Assembly (NCBI GenBank): GCA_037042915.1
Contig: CM073197.1
Location: 2,108,001 to 2,172,000, forward strand
Reading direction: 5' to 3'
From: Auricularia sp. M13
Taxonomy: Eukaryota > Basidiomycota > Agaricomycetes > Auriculariales > Auriculariaceae
Length of the DNA stretch: 64,000 nt
Part shown: in pieces, positions 35,478-47,200 of the stretch
Layout of the letters: each line of letters opens with the position of its first letter
Numbering within the stretch: position 1 is the first letter of the stretch
Notes under the pieces: generated by a model
What the model saw: the letters and a program-made list of their open reading frames with translations, nothing else
The model's database searches: none
Told to the model about the DNA's origin: nothing
Position numbers and translations under genes: made by a program

Positions 35478-35984
35478 GGCAAATTTCTTTGGATGTCTGT
35501 GTTGCAAACTTCGGCCTGGCCGAGCTGTGGAAGGCCCAAAAATTGCTTTGTGTGCTTTGTCTCTTTGCTTGCTTCGTTTAAAAATGACCCCAAATCCTTC
35601 ATACGAACCCTCACGCAATAAATGCATCTCACGACCGACCTATCTTATGATCTATGTAGTGAAGCTTGCTGCTAATCACTAATCTTTGTCAGTTTAATAT
35701 GTCGCTATTTCTATTCCGAGTCTTTACAAGAGAACGAATGGGTTGCAAGCGAGGGTCGGAATGAACGGCAGTACTAGTAAGTGGTAATGTATCTGAACCA
35801 GATTAGGGGACGACGAGACCATGCTAGTGACACAAGAGCAAGGGCCAGTTAAAGAGACAGAGAGATGAGCAGAGGGAATGTGGTGTGAGTGTGTAAGACG
35901 AGATGCAGAGCGAAGGAGTGTGGGTGTAGGTGATCCAGAATTCGCGAAGACCAATAAGTTATGCGCGACGACGAATGGAATAAG
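35478..35984. other. convergent 3' flanks
   Basis: Between the SprT gene (+) and a P450 gene (-). AT-richer, no exon. Confidence 0.5.
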
Positions 35985-38241
35985 TTACGAGCGAATAATG
36001 GGCGTGATTCTGAGAGGGAGGCAGACGCCCAGCTTGGCCCAACTGCCGCGGACGAAGGGGCGCATCATGAACCTAGAAGTATCGCGTGAGTAAAGCGTAC
36101 GGTATGAATGTTTGAACATACGCATTTCGTTTGCCAATGTCAGCGACGGCGCGGAACTCGAAGCGTTCAACCGCAGCGGCAATAAATATGCGCATCCTGG
36201 TGTGCGGTAAGTACGTTTCATCAGCAGCAAAGATGTGCCACTGACTCGGTGAGCGCGAGTTTATAACCTGGGCAGCCATGCGGACCGGAGGTGAAGCTCA
36301 TGAGATGTAGCATGCCAGGCATTCCCTTGACCGCCTCTGGCAAATCCAGCCAGCGATCGGGTTTGAACTCCTTGGCGTCTGCACCCCAGATATCCGTGAG
36401 CGTGTTCAGGGGAAGTAGAGGGACGTGAATAAATTGGCCCTTCTTGATGGCGAACTCGCGCGTGACTGTGCCATCGCGGAGGACGATATCCTCGCTCGCG
36501 TGGATGACCTCGTCGCGCATGGCCATCCGAATCGTCGAATGCAGCGGTGGCATGAGTCGAAGAGTTTCGCGCACGACGCGGTCGAGGAGCGGCAGCCGAT
36601 CGAGAGCTGCAACGCGTGCTGCGTCGTTGGGCACGTCACGAAGCTCCTCCCGAAGTCGGTCTTGGATATCCTGGTTGATGGACAGGTAGTGCAGCGCCCA
36701 TGCAATGGTAGAACCAGTGCTATCTGAGCCATTGAACAAAAACGTGCTCAGCTGGCCGAGAAGCTCCGAGTCCGTAAGGCCCTGTGGGGGCGTGATATTG
36801 CGGAGGATGGATCTGACTGTAGTCGTGCATAAGTGCAACATACCGATCAGAACTTAGGAGTACTCACGCAAAGCAGGAGGTGCGCCGCTGGCCGATTTCT
36901 CCTCGTCCTCCGCTGGCGATCCAAGGCGAAGCAAAGACTTTCCAGAATCAATGATCGTGGTGTGCGCAGCATCGAAAGCCTTGGACACATCGTCGGGCTG
37001 TAAACTTGTCAACCAAACGTAGTTCCCTTACTGAGGGTAGGGCGTACGAAAATGCGATGGAGCCACGGGAAATGCAGGGTGAGGTAGAACTTGAATGCAC
37101 CCTTGCCTTTCTCGACAATGTCCATGACACCGCGATAGGCGCCATAGATGCTATTGTGTGGGTCAGCGACCGAGTTGATGTCGTGGCCGAAGCCTGCGCA
37201 ATTGTGACCGTCAGCCGGAAGTCCTCGGAGATGTAATAGTGTTTGAGAAACCCACCGGCGGCGGCCACAACGTCGAGCGTAGCACGGCCGAGCCAGCTGT
37301 TGACATCCACCACGGTTGCTTCAGCCTGCTCAGATTTCTTAATCTGTCCGGACCACAGTTCGCATAACTATTATCCACCACGCGGTCAACATGAGGCCGC
37401 ACCATTCCAGAGACCACGATCACGCACCTGCTCGGCTTTCCGGAGCATCATGGGGCACAGGGATCGGAGAAATGGCATTGAGAATGCAGGAGCGTATGCC
37501 TTGCGCTGAGAGACGGACGAGCAATTAGCGTGCGGCGGAATGCGAGACAGACGATGGACATACCAGTGCCTTGTGCTCGGCGCCTGAGGGATCGATGCAG
37601 AAAATTAAGTCGGCTCGGAACATGCACTGAAGTTTGGCTGCATTTACCTTCGGCAACGAAGATACCTGAGGGCTGTCGTTAGCATTCGCTGCGTTCACAG
37701 ATGGTGGCTACACACCTTTACCAAATAGTTTGGTCAGGAATGCACGGGATTCATGTGGCTTTTCGTAGTCTTAAGTCGAAAATAAGCATCTCGCCTCAAG
37801 GGGTGGCAGCTGCGAAGGCTCACGCGGCGAGTTGAGGATGTGGGAGATGACGGCAAAGTCGAGCGTCAACAGACGAGACCGCCGCTCAAACTAGCACAGA
37901 GTCAGCGTCAAACAACACTGGATGCACGGGCTGGACCGTACCGGCCATAGCCCGGGGAAGTGAAGGTTGCGGGGGGTCGCGTCTGGCGCGCCGTCGGCCG
38001 CGGGCGAGGAGTGCTTCCGGGAATTAGCATGTTTGCGAGCCCATTCCTCGACATCGTCGCCCATAGTTTGTACACAGCTGCCGCCGTCCGCGCCAGGCAG
38101 ACGCAGCAACGGATCCGAGCGCGCAAGCCACCTCAGGTACGCGAGCCAGCCCGCAAACGCGCAGGCAAAGGCAGTCACTACTGCGAGCGGCAGGAGGACG
38201 CCAAACAGGCAGAGCGCGCGCAGGAGAGGCCAGGTAGTCAT
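35985..38241 (-). CDS. cytochrome P450 monooxygenase
   Basis: A second membrane-anchored P450 of unknown substrate. The N-terminus (MTTWPLLRALCLFGVLLPLA) is a long hydrophobic anchor followed by LAYLRWLARSDPLLRLPGAD. Central exons carry NSWLGRATLDVVAAAGG. The I-helix reads FLFNGSDSTGSTIAW, where the usual AGxDT is replaced by NGSDST. ExxR is RETLRLMPP, then KPDRWLDLPE, and the heme loop FTSGPHGCPG is intact. The last intron (gtatgt...cttctag) joins ADIGKRNA to FMMRPFVRGSWAKLGV. The stop is at 35985. Introns are short GT-AG. Different from the 25.7 kb P450 in every core motif, so not a recent tandem copy. No CYP family was assigned. Confidence 0.88.
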
Positions 38242-38597
38242 CGCGGCGGCGGACAGACGGTGGTGGGGAGCAAAGGGTGCAGAACGAAGTACAACGCGCT
38301 CGCAGCCGCTCCTTATATTTGAAGCCCGAACGTGGTCGATATCAATCTGCTTTGCAGTGTTTGCACAACACCACGTTCCCATCATCCCACGGTTCCCCAG
38401 AGCACGGCCGATCCCCGCTTCCGGCAACCATGCAATATCCAAGATACTCAAGAGTCCCATTGCTGTGCCGTGCAGACAAGAGAAATGCTACGCGATAGAT
38501 AGGCAGAAGGCTCGATACAACTTACAAGAGGTGGAAAGCAATCCCACACAGACATGGTGGAATACAAGAAGAAAGAAATCGGGTTCGGAATCCAAAG
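38242..38597. other. intergenic region
   Basis: Promoter of the P450 gene and 3' flank of the membrane glycoprotein gene. A TATATTTG-like element on the minus strand lies near 38311-38319. No exon. Confidence 0.45.
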
Positions 38598-40484
38598 CTA
38601 TCGCCTGCCTTTCTCGCGCGGATACTGGCGCCCAGCGCCCCCGTTGCTGCCTGGCACAGCATAGACCGGCGGGAGTTCATGTACCTGCGTGTCTTGGTTC
38701 GACCCCGCCACGACGACGGACACGGGCGGTCGACCGGCGTCCTGGTGGATCACGTATACTTGGTTGGTGCCGCCACTCATGGACGTTTGCGTGTGGTGAC
38801 CGTGGAACGACGTCGAGTGATGCGATGGCGAGTAGGCATCACGGTTTGCGGACGTCACGGAGCCAGGCGAATTCACTGCCGCGCGGTAGGGCTCCATGGT
38901 ATACGGCGTCACTCTGCTCGAGCGCGACCCGCTTGTGCGTCCCATTTGAACATGACCATCGTCACTCATGAGAATAGTCCGCTTCCCGCCGAGGTGGGTC
39001 CTGTTGCGCTCCTGTTGCCGTCTGATAAAGTAGGGCACGAAGAAACCCAGCAATGCTCCGACAAGGAGGCCAGCAAACAGAGTGCCGATCGGAATGCCAA
39101 TAGAAACGCCTTTCTTGCCATCGTCGGGCTTTGCAGCAAGAAGTTTGCTAAGATTTGCAATTAGCCACATGTTGTGCAGAAAGACATGTCTTACTTTGTG
39201 TCAAGGCAGGCCGTGCCTCCATTGCCGCCAGCATGCAGCGGACCATGTGCCCAGCTCAACGGCGGGTCCGACGAATCTGTCAACGAGAGGAAGAAGGGTG
39301 ACCCCCAGCTCTGTATATCGGATGTTATTGATCTATGCGGTGATGAGTGAGTAGTATGAAAATGGCGCACCAAAGAGACTGTCCAAACGATAGGGTCGCT
39401 GTTGTGTGACACGTAAACCGCTGCAATCACTTTAATATTCTAGATTTTATGCAGCGAAGCGTACATACTCGGCGGATGCAACGCTGGGGCGACCATAAAC
39501 GTGTAGGGCGGTTTCCCACCTTGCGGGGTAACAGTGATGTCTACCAAGGATCAGTATAAGGGTTGATACTGTCGCTGCAAGGCTGCGGCGCCTCACCAGT
39601 GCACTGATCGGGCCATCCGTATCGAGAGAGTAACCTAGAATGTAATCGACGAGTGTGAGATGCGTGTGCTAAAGAGGGCGCGCATCTCACCCTTGCGAGT
39701 AGTTTGCAGTGACCTGCAACTGGTTTTGAGGGTCGGGACCATCTTTGGCACATCGAGTGTTGCCGTTAACGACGGTGTAGATGGCCTGACAGCCCCCAGT
39801 TGCTCCTTGGTTATCGAACATACATATCTGGATTCTGAATCAGGACTCGTACGAGCGACGTGACAGCCCTATCTCACTTGATACTGCGTGTCGGCTGCGA
39901 ACGGAACGGTAAAGTTCATGCTGGGCGCTGTGGCGAATGAGTGAATGAATTCGGTGGCCAGACCAGACTTACAGGCGCCGTCAGCAGTGAGAATTATCGG
40001 GGATGTTTGGACGGAATTGAATACGTGAAGCTTGTACGGAGCCCTAAGTAAAGGAATAGATGAGCGAGACTGCGAAAGATGGGGTTGCAATGGCTTTGCG
40101 CACTGTGGATCCGGCCTATGGAGGAAATGCGTGAGCAGAAAAGTGTGAGATTTACTGGGGCAGCGCACCCCGTCGCAGCGCCTCTGTTCCAAGTGATAGG
40201 AATGTCGTCACACTGCTTGGTAACAGGAGTGGGGAGTGCGACACCGACTGGGAAGGCATTTCAGGATGCTGGTTGGGGGCGATAGCGTGCAACGCACCTT
40301 GATCCCAGGAGAAAAAGAACGACTATGAGCCCGTGGCAGCTGGTCAGATGCATGTAGGAGCTGGTAGCAATGATATGCGCGCCTGGTTCTGCCATATCGA
40401 GGGCACAACGTTGTCTGAGGCCCTCGACGCTGCGAGGGCGCAAGCGGCACCCGCAAGAACCACAGCAAGCGATCTCGCGTGCAT
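38598..40484 (-). CDS. type I membrane glycoprotein of unknown function
   Basis: A predicted plasma-membrane or wall-associated protein. It has a signal peptide (MHARSLAVVLAGAACALAAS), an extracellular region of several small exons and a single membrane span (SIGIPIGTLFAGLLVGALLG) followed by a basic stop-transfer FIRRQQERNR. A Ser/His-rich cytoplasmic tail ends REKGRR. Ectodomain pieces, in frame across GT-AG introns, include QCDDIPITWNRGAATG, YKLHVFNSVQTSPIIL, FTVPFAADTQYQ, FDNQGATGGCQAIYTVVNGN, RCAKDGPDPQNQLQVTANYS, TVTPQGGKPPYTFMVAPALH and PPLSWAHGP. This layout recurs in basidiomycete genomes without a named domain. It might be a sensor or receptor, but that is inference. The first splice (donor near 40410, gttgtg) is weak, so residues 24-35 are uncertain. 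Confidence 0.75.
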
Positions 40485-41275
40485 GATGGTGGTAGGAACA
40501 CAGAACGGGCAAATGCCCCGAAAGAATAGTTAGACGAAAGTAAAAGCGAGCTGGAAAGGAAAGAAGGCGCCTGGGATGGTCATCCGAGCCCGTTGTTAAC
40601 CGCATGCCATGTATCAGCTGGACACTGCCCTGGAACCATCATCTTCTCTTCTGCACATCGTCGTCACCTCTGCGCGATGACAAGTTACATTCGAATGCCT
40701 GCTGTTCCGGCTACCATTAGGCGCAGTCCCCACAGGGGAGACCCCTATTCGATATCCGAGATTACGAGGATCCTCTCAAGGCTCGGCTAGATGGGCTGCC
40801 TATCCTGGCCGATGTTTTCTGTTATCGTGTCCGGTTGCTTGCGACAACGTCGGCCCCGAAGAAGGCGGATGACAAGTTGTGCGCTACCGGCGCCGGCCTC
40901 AGGCGGTCCGTGCAGTGTCCTCGGCGTATGTGCTTAACACGCGAGGGGAAACAAACATGAGCCTATCGCATTACATAGCAATTCGGACGATCAATGGCAT
41001 TCACTACATCGGCATTCAAGTTCACCTCTGACAGGGAAGGATGGATTGCATTGAACTATGTATGGTAGATTGCGAGATGCGGAGGAAGATGTGCGAGGGG
41101 GGCCCGGGAACCTGATAATACATATGTCTAAAACACAGTCAAACCCATAAGATAGCACAAGTAATCAACAATAGCTGAGCAAAGCATGACGAGGATACTA
41201 TCCTCCGGTAGGAGGTTGGACCAGTGTCCAGAACATTGAGAGTAGCGAAGTCAGGTCGTCTGAAAGGCGTCAGGA
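40485..41275. other. intergenic region
   Basis: Between the histidine kinase 3' end and the glycoprotein promoter. No exon seen. Confidence 0.5.
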
Positions 41276-44200
41276 CTATTCGTATTCGAGGACGAAGGCC
41301 GCACTCTTCTTCAAAGGCTTCGTGAGAAATCCATTCATTCCGGCCGACAGGCACTGTGAAAGTAGAGTGAGTAACATAGCACGGAGAACAGCTCGCGCGC
41401 TTACCAGAGCTTTCGTGCTTTCTTGACAGTCCGCAGACAACGCAATGACTAGATGAATCCGTCAACACCCGAGCAACGGCTGTAAAGGAAGAAACGTACT
41501 GGGCAGCTGCACGGGCACTTTCCTTTTGGCCTCGAGTTGCCGGATCTGCTTCGTGGCGTCGACGCCGTCCATGATTGGCATATCTGGACATTTTTGTTAA
41601 CCCTCGAGCTCTTCACGCTCCAGCCACTTACGATGGTCAAATAGAGCAACGCTGAAAAACCCAGGCTCGTGTGTTTCCCAGGCTGGAGGTTAGAGTCAGG
41701 TAATGGCATATACAGATTTCCATGCCGGACGCACCAGTTACGGCTTCTCGACCTGAGGGACATCGTGTCAGTCCCGATCTCAAGTCTTGAACAAGGACGT
41801 ACCATTCGAGGTCGCAGTGACGGACAACTTGTAGCGACTCAGCTGCTTGACAAGAAGTTGGCGCGCAACGTCATTGTCCTCCGCGATGAGCACGTTGCCG
41901 AATAAAGTCCTTTGCACGCTATTCGGATCCTCCACTGGAGCTCGTATCTCGGAGACGGGCATGAGCGACATTTCGGGAAGAACGTCCTTCAATGATGCGA
42001 GAATGACGAGCAACCGCATTGTTCGCGGTGGTTTACTGAGCCGCACAACGTTGCCAATTGGAATTTCGCCAGGCGAATCACGGGGCGGCGGTTGCGGGGT
42101 TGGACTCCATCGTATGTGGGTGGCCTTCGTTGAACTCGGGGTGAATAGGTGAATGATCTTGGATTTCGCGTTGACTGGCGATGATTGTAGGGCCCGGTAA
42201 AGATTCTGCACTCTTGCCTCGTCTGGATGGTCTACGACGACGAAGTCGAAGTGCGACGTGGTCCCAGCTCCGCCCCCAAGTAGATATTCAACCTCCTCGA
42301 TGGATGCGACCTGTGTCAGGGATAAACCCGCTAGCATATTACGGAGGAGCGCGAGAGTTGCCCCCGACGGTGAGCAAAGCAGCAAGCTTAATGGAACTGG
42401 CTGTATGAGCCTCGAGCGTAGTGATGATATCTCCTCCTGGGCCTGACAGAGATCATTAGTGTTGATATACAAAACGGAATGAACACACCTTCACGCTGGC
42501 AGGCGTCTCTGCAACGGTGACAGGTATACGGAAGAAGAATACAGATCCGACACCAGCCCTTGAGTGGACATCGATATCGCCTCCCATAAGCTTGCAAAGC
42601 TATAGAGCATTAGCAGACGTATGCCAGTTTCAGCGTGACACATACTTGGCTACTTATCGATAGTCCCAAACCCGTACCGCCAAACCGTCTTGTGCTCGAG
42701 TTGTCCGCCTGTTGGAATGGCTGAAACAGAACATCTCGCTGCGAATCCGTGAGCCCAATGCCGGTATCCCTGTAAAACGGTCAGGAAAATATTGTGCGGG
42801 ACTATTTTACACACTCTACGACGCATTTCAAGACAACATCGTCTGGACCGCGCTCGAGACCACTGTCCTTCTCAACCTGGACTGTTACAGTGACAGTGCC
42901 TTTTTCAGTGAACTTCAGTGCATTGCCCAGAAGATTCATCAGGACTGAAACGGATTAACGATGGTCTGCGAAGTGAGCGCAAATTAATTACCTTGTCGGA
43001 TACGAGCATAATCCGCGTTAACCCATGCTGGCACGTCAGGTTCGATATTGTACGCCATCTCTAGCTTTTGCGCAGCCTACACATGGGTCAGCGCGGATAA
43101 TCGTGACAGACGCAACGTACAAGTGGTAGCAAGAGCTCCATGCAGTCTGCTATCATGTCCTCGACGCCGAAAGGACTGATCTCAAGTTTGAGGGCTTGAC
43201 TCGCAGTTAGCGATGAAATACTGTCGAACCGTCTTGGCAAACCTGATGCTTCCAATTTGCTGTAATCGAGAATTGAGTCGATAATCTTGAGCAACAATTC
43301 GCAAGACTGCTTTGCGGTCGCGACTGTGGACTATGAGGGCTTCGACGCGGCCCATAATTAATTTTGCTTACCAATCTCACGCTGGCCAGCGTCCAGGGGC
43401 GTCTCGCTGAGTATGTCGAGGAGGCCATAAAAGGAACTGTGCACCATATGTAAGCAAGGTAGGACATCGACCGCTGACAGCGTATCATGTACCTGAACGG
43501 CGTGCGGAGCTCATGGCTCATAGAAGCGAGGAAGTTGCTCTTGATCTCCAAGAATGTCAGCAATGAACATACTAGTGAACGAAAAACCTACCTTTGTCGC
43601 CTTCAAGGCATCTTCGCGACTCTTGCGCGTTTCCTCGAGCGCCGCTTTTGGGTCTGGATCATCTTGAGATTTGCCTTCGTCGCTTGTTGAAGAGAGCGAA
43701 ACAGTAGCTGCCGCAAGCATGAACGTCCCGACCATACGGTTGATGTAAGAGCTCACCGCGTTCGAGATAGAGATGGCGGCCTGATTGAGGAGAAGGCCAA
43801 GTAATCTGCTGTCGTGAAGATTGAACGATATTCGAGACGACAGATAGATAACGCCTTTTCGGAATCAGTCGTGAATGCGCAAAGACTGAGCCGACAAACC
43901 AAATGTTTGACCCCGGTTGCTCATCATTGGAACGCAGAGAACAGAGCGCGCGTTGCTTCGAAGGGCTTCTGACGCAAAACGTGCATCTTGTGCAACATCG
44001 GGGACAAATAACGGTTCTTGAACATTTAACGCTGGAAAAAAAATGAGCCACAGAAGCAGCACGAAGGCTAGACGGACTGTGGTGTATGACCGCGCGGCAC
44101 AACGGATCGGATAATGAGCGCACAGACGTTGGACTCCTGATCCCAATAAGTTAGACAAGTTCGAATAACCCAAGAACGAGGACAACTGACTCATAAACGG

Positions 44201-47200
44201 TACACGGCTGCGGAACAACCATGCTCGTGGACACAGCGTAGTCGCCCTCGTCTGTACGCATGACGACACATGCAAACTGGGCCTTGCAGCTATCTATGAC
44301 AAACCGTAAGCTGCTGTAGAGAGTTTCCACATGCGGGACTAACCCGCCGCTATTTCGGTCAAGCGCTGTAAACCTGGCAAATTACATTTCAGCCAAAGGC
44401 CCGACCTGAAAACGCGCTGATACCTACAAACCGATAGGTTGACGTCGCTCGAAATCATTTGCGACCTGCGATACAGACTAAGCAAATTGACGGCAATGCG
44501 ATGTAAGGCAACCAACCACTTCAGAATCGCCCTCAGGTCGTCTGCGTCGAGATCGGCCACAGAGTCGCCAGTCGGCTCAAGAGCCGGCAACTGCGGGAGC
44601 GTAGAGGTCCTCCGCAACTGAAGATTAGTCGATGGTTGCTCGATTTCGGTCTGAACCCCGATCTTCAGTGGCAAGTTAGCTCATCGGCAAATGCAATGAC
44701 GAAAATCCCAGCGAACCTCCGAACTGAAGATGTTCTTCTTCAAAGGTGCGTACGACGCCGATCCAATTTGGGTGCTCATGAAATTCCTGAGTAATAATGG
44801 GTTATCATGTGAACTGAATTGAGCTACTACCCACTCACACGATGCCATTTGCGCTCCATTGGGCCTGTCGTGAGATGGCGCGCCGTTGCAATTCCCTGCC
44901 TAACCCCTTCGATAGGTGAGGACATTATGACAACCGGCGCAAGATAACACCTACTCGACGCCGTTGCGCACAAAGTGACAACCTTGCTTTAAAAACGGTT
45001 ACTAATGTCAGGTAGAACAGCTACGTGTTCCATACCAAATATAATGCCTAGTTGGGCTTCGGCGTCAGAAAATATATAGTGACGGAAAAACAACGCCGCA
45101 CCCAGCCTTCCTCCATAAGCCAATCATTGTTAATGGCCAACCGGACGGCGACATCGTAGAGACGATACGCGTCCGGGCTGTCCTCCAGTGCAGCAACCTC
45201 CGCGTCGACAAGTGCTACCCAGGTGCTGTTGTTGACCGGGCTAGGCGATACCCATTTACGAATAAACGTCTGGTTCAGCTCGACCTGTGCAAGGATTTCC
45301 TGTTTCTGTTTATCATTTGTTCTCGACATCCGCGCACACTGTAAGAGTGCAAGAGAGTGCCAGAATAACGCATAGCCTGAAGCGACGGGACTCAGAAAAC
45401 AGATATGCAAATAGTAGGCGGACATACGGGAATGACGATGGTTTGGGTGCAAATGGCGGGCCTTGTAGACGTCATAGCCCAAGGCGGCAGCCTCCACAAA
45501 AAAACCGAGGCAGTAAAGCACGGCGATTTTGAACGAGTTGTACCAGTTGAGATTCAGGGCAACATTGCCGCCATGAGTATGAAGGAGCTCCAAGTGATCC
45601 TTCTCCTTCCAGGTTGTCGTGTCAAGCGCCGTGGCCGCACTGGTAGCTTCAGTCTGCCCGGCAAGGGCCCGAACGCAAGCAGCGAGGCCCTTCGCAAGGC
45701 TGGAAACGTCCGAGCCTTCGCTCCACAAAGCTGCCTCGGACATGACCTCTTCCGCGGCGGCCAAAGTATCGAGAAGATCGTCGCAGATGTAGATGTGCGT
45801 GCAAATTTGGTATACACGTGCAAAGCCCGCGTAAATCCTGGATAAAGCAGATTAACATCGTAGTATGTCACAGAGAAAAACTTGAACATGCCGATCGCCC
45901 GCCGCATGTGCAAGCTTGAACGCAGTGTCGCAGCGCTGAATATTGGCCCTCAGGTGCACGTTGTCGTATGCTAAATGAGCTCAGCAATGATATCAGGCAA
46001 GCGCGAACGCATACCTGAAACCTGTGCGGACATCAGCATACTCGGATAGGTTTTTTGTTGGAGACTTACCATGGCACAATAATACGTTTCAGCCCGCCTT
46101 CTCGAAGGTGAGTGATAGAAAACATGCAACTGGGGAACGCACGATTTCTCGAGTGAGTTGCCATGTGTAGCAGCGATACGCAGTCCTAAGCGAGCAATAT
46201 CTACCGAAAACCTGAAGAGTTCCCTAACGTCTGCCGCGGCACCTAGAATCCAGAAGAATCCCAGTGCAGTGCCGGGGCAGAGGCCGGACCTGTACATGCG
46301 TCAAGCGCGCTGATTGTACGAGCAGATAGATGTCGCACCTGAAGGCCAGTTCGATGATCTATGAAAAGAGTCAGACTGGAGACAGTGTATAAGGCTGCTG
46401 CGGCATACCGTTAAACCAATGCTGGTCATGAAGGCTGGCGCTCCCGCCCAATAGGCAGCCGTGCCTGCATCGTTGAGCAGCGCAACGCAAAGATCAACTC
46501 GAGGATCGGTCGACCGTGGTGCCGCCAGAATTTGTTCATGTCCAGCAGCAAGGATTCGCCCCTTGCAGGTCTCGAACATTTCGTCCGTCTCGCGCATTGT
46601 CACGTTCGGGTTGAGGGTCACTCCTGCAACGAGATGAGTGTTTTAACTAGTCGTTGGAAACGGAGTGTACCCAGAATATGAAGCGCCTGAACGATGTTGT
46701 CGATCGCGGATGCGTAGTCCTTGCGTACGAAGCTGTTTCGACTACATGCTCGCAGTACGCGAGCTTGCTCGTCGGGCGCCGTTAGTCGCGAATACAAATC
46801 CTTCAGGAGTTCATCCGAGGCATCGACGTCGCCTAAGAGAGAAATGGGGTGAGGATAAATGAAATAAACGAGGTCACAAGGGTGACAAACCTTTCCACGT
46901 GAGAAGTTCCGCAATCTTGAGATTTATGGAAAACGTCTTGACTGGATCGGCGGACCAAGAATCGGGACCGAGTAGCACCTTCGCACTGCTGTATGATTGC
47001 AGCGCAACCTCGAGCGCACCGCGATTAGATGCCGCAAAAGCCGCGTCGAGCAGGAACTTGACTGCTTCGTCACGTTTGGGGTGATTGGCAATGAGCCCGA
47101 GGCAGCTGGCCGGCGACATGAGCCAGTGGAGAGGTGCGTTTATATCACGCCTACCGTTTGCAGTGCTCCGCGATTCGGTAGGTGTCCGGATCCGCGTCCT

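Noticed and set aside
25654-38241. Two P450s plus hydrolytic enzymes as a possible metabolite cluster
   Set aside because: No backbone synthase, transporter or pathway regulator; VAC8 and a SprT protease lie between them.
38690-38715. ggttcgacccc resembling a tRNA B box
   Set aside because: No A box, acceptor stem or cloverleaf around it; it lies in the last exon of the membrane glycoprotein.
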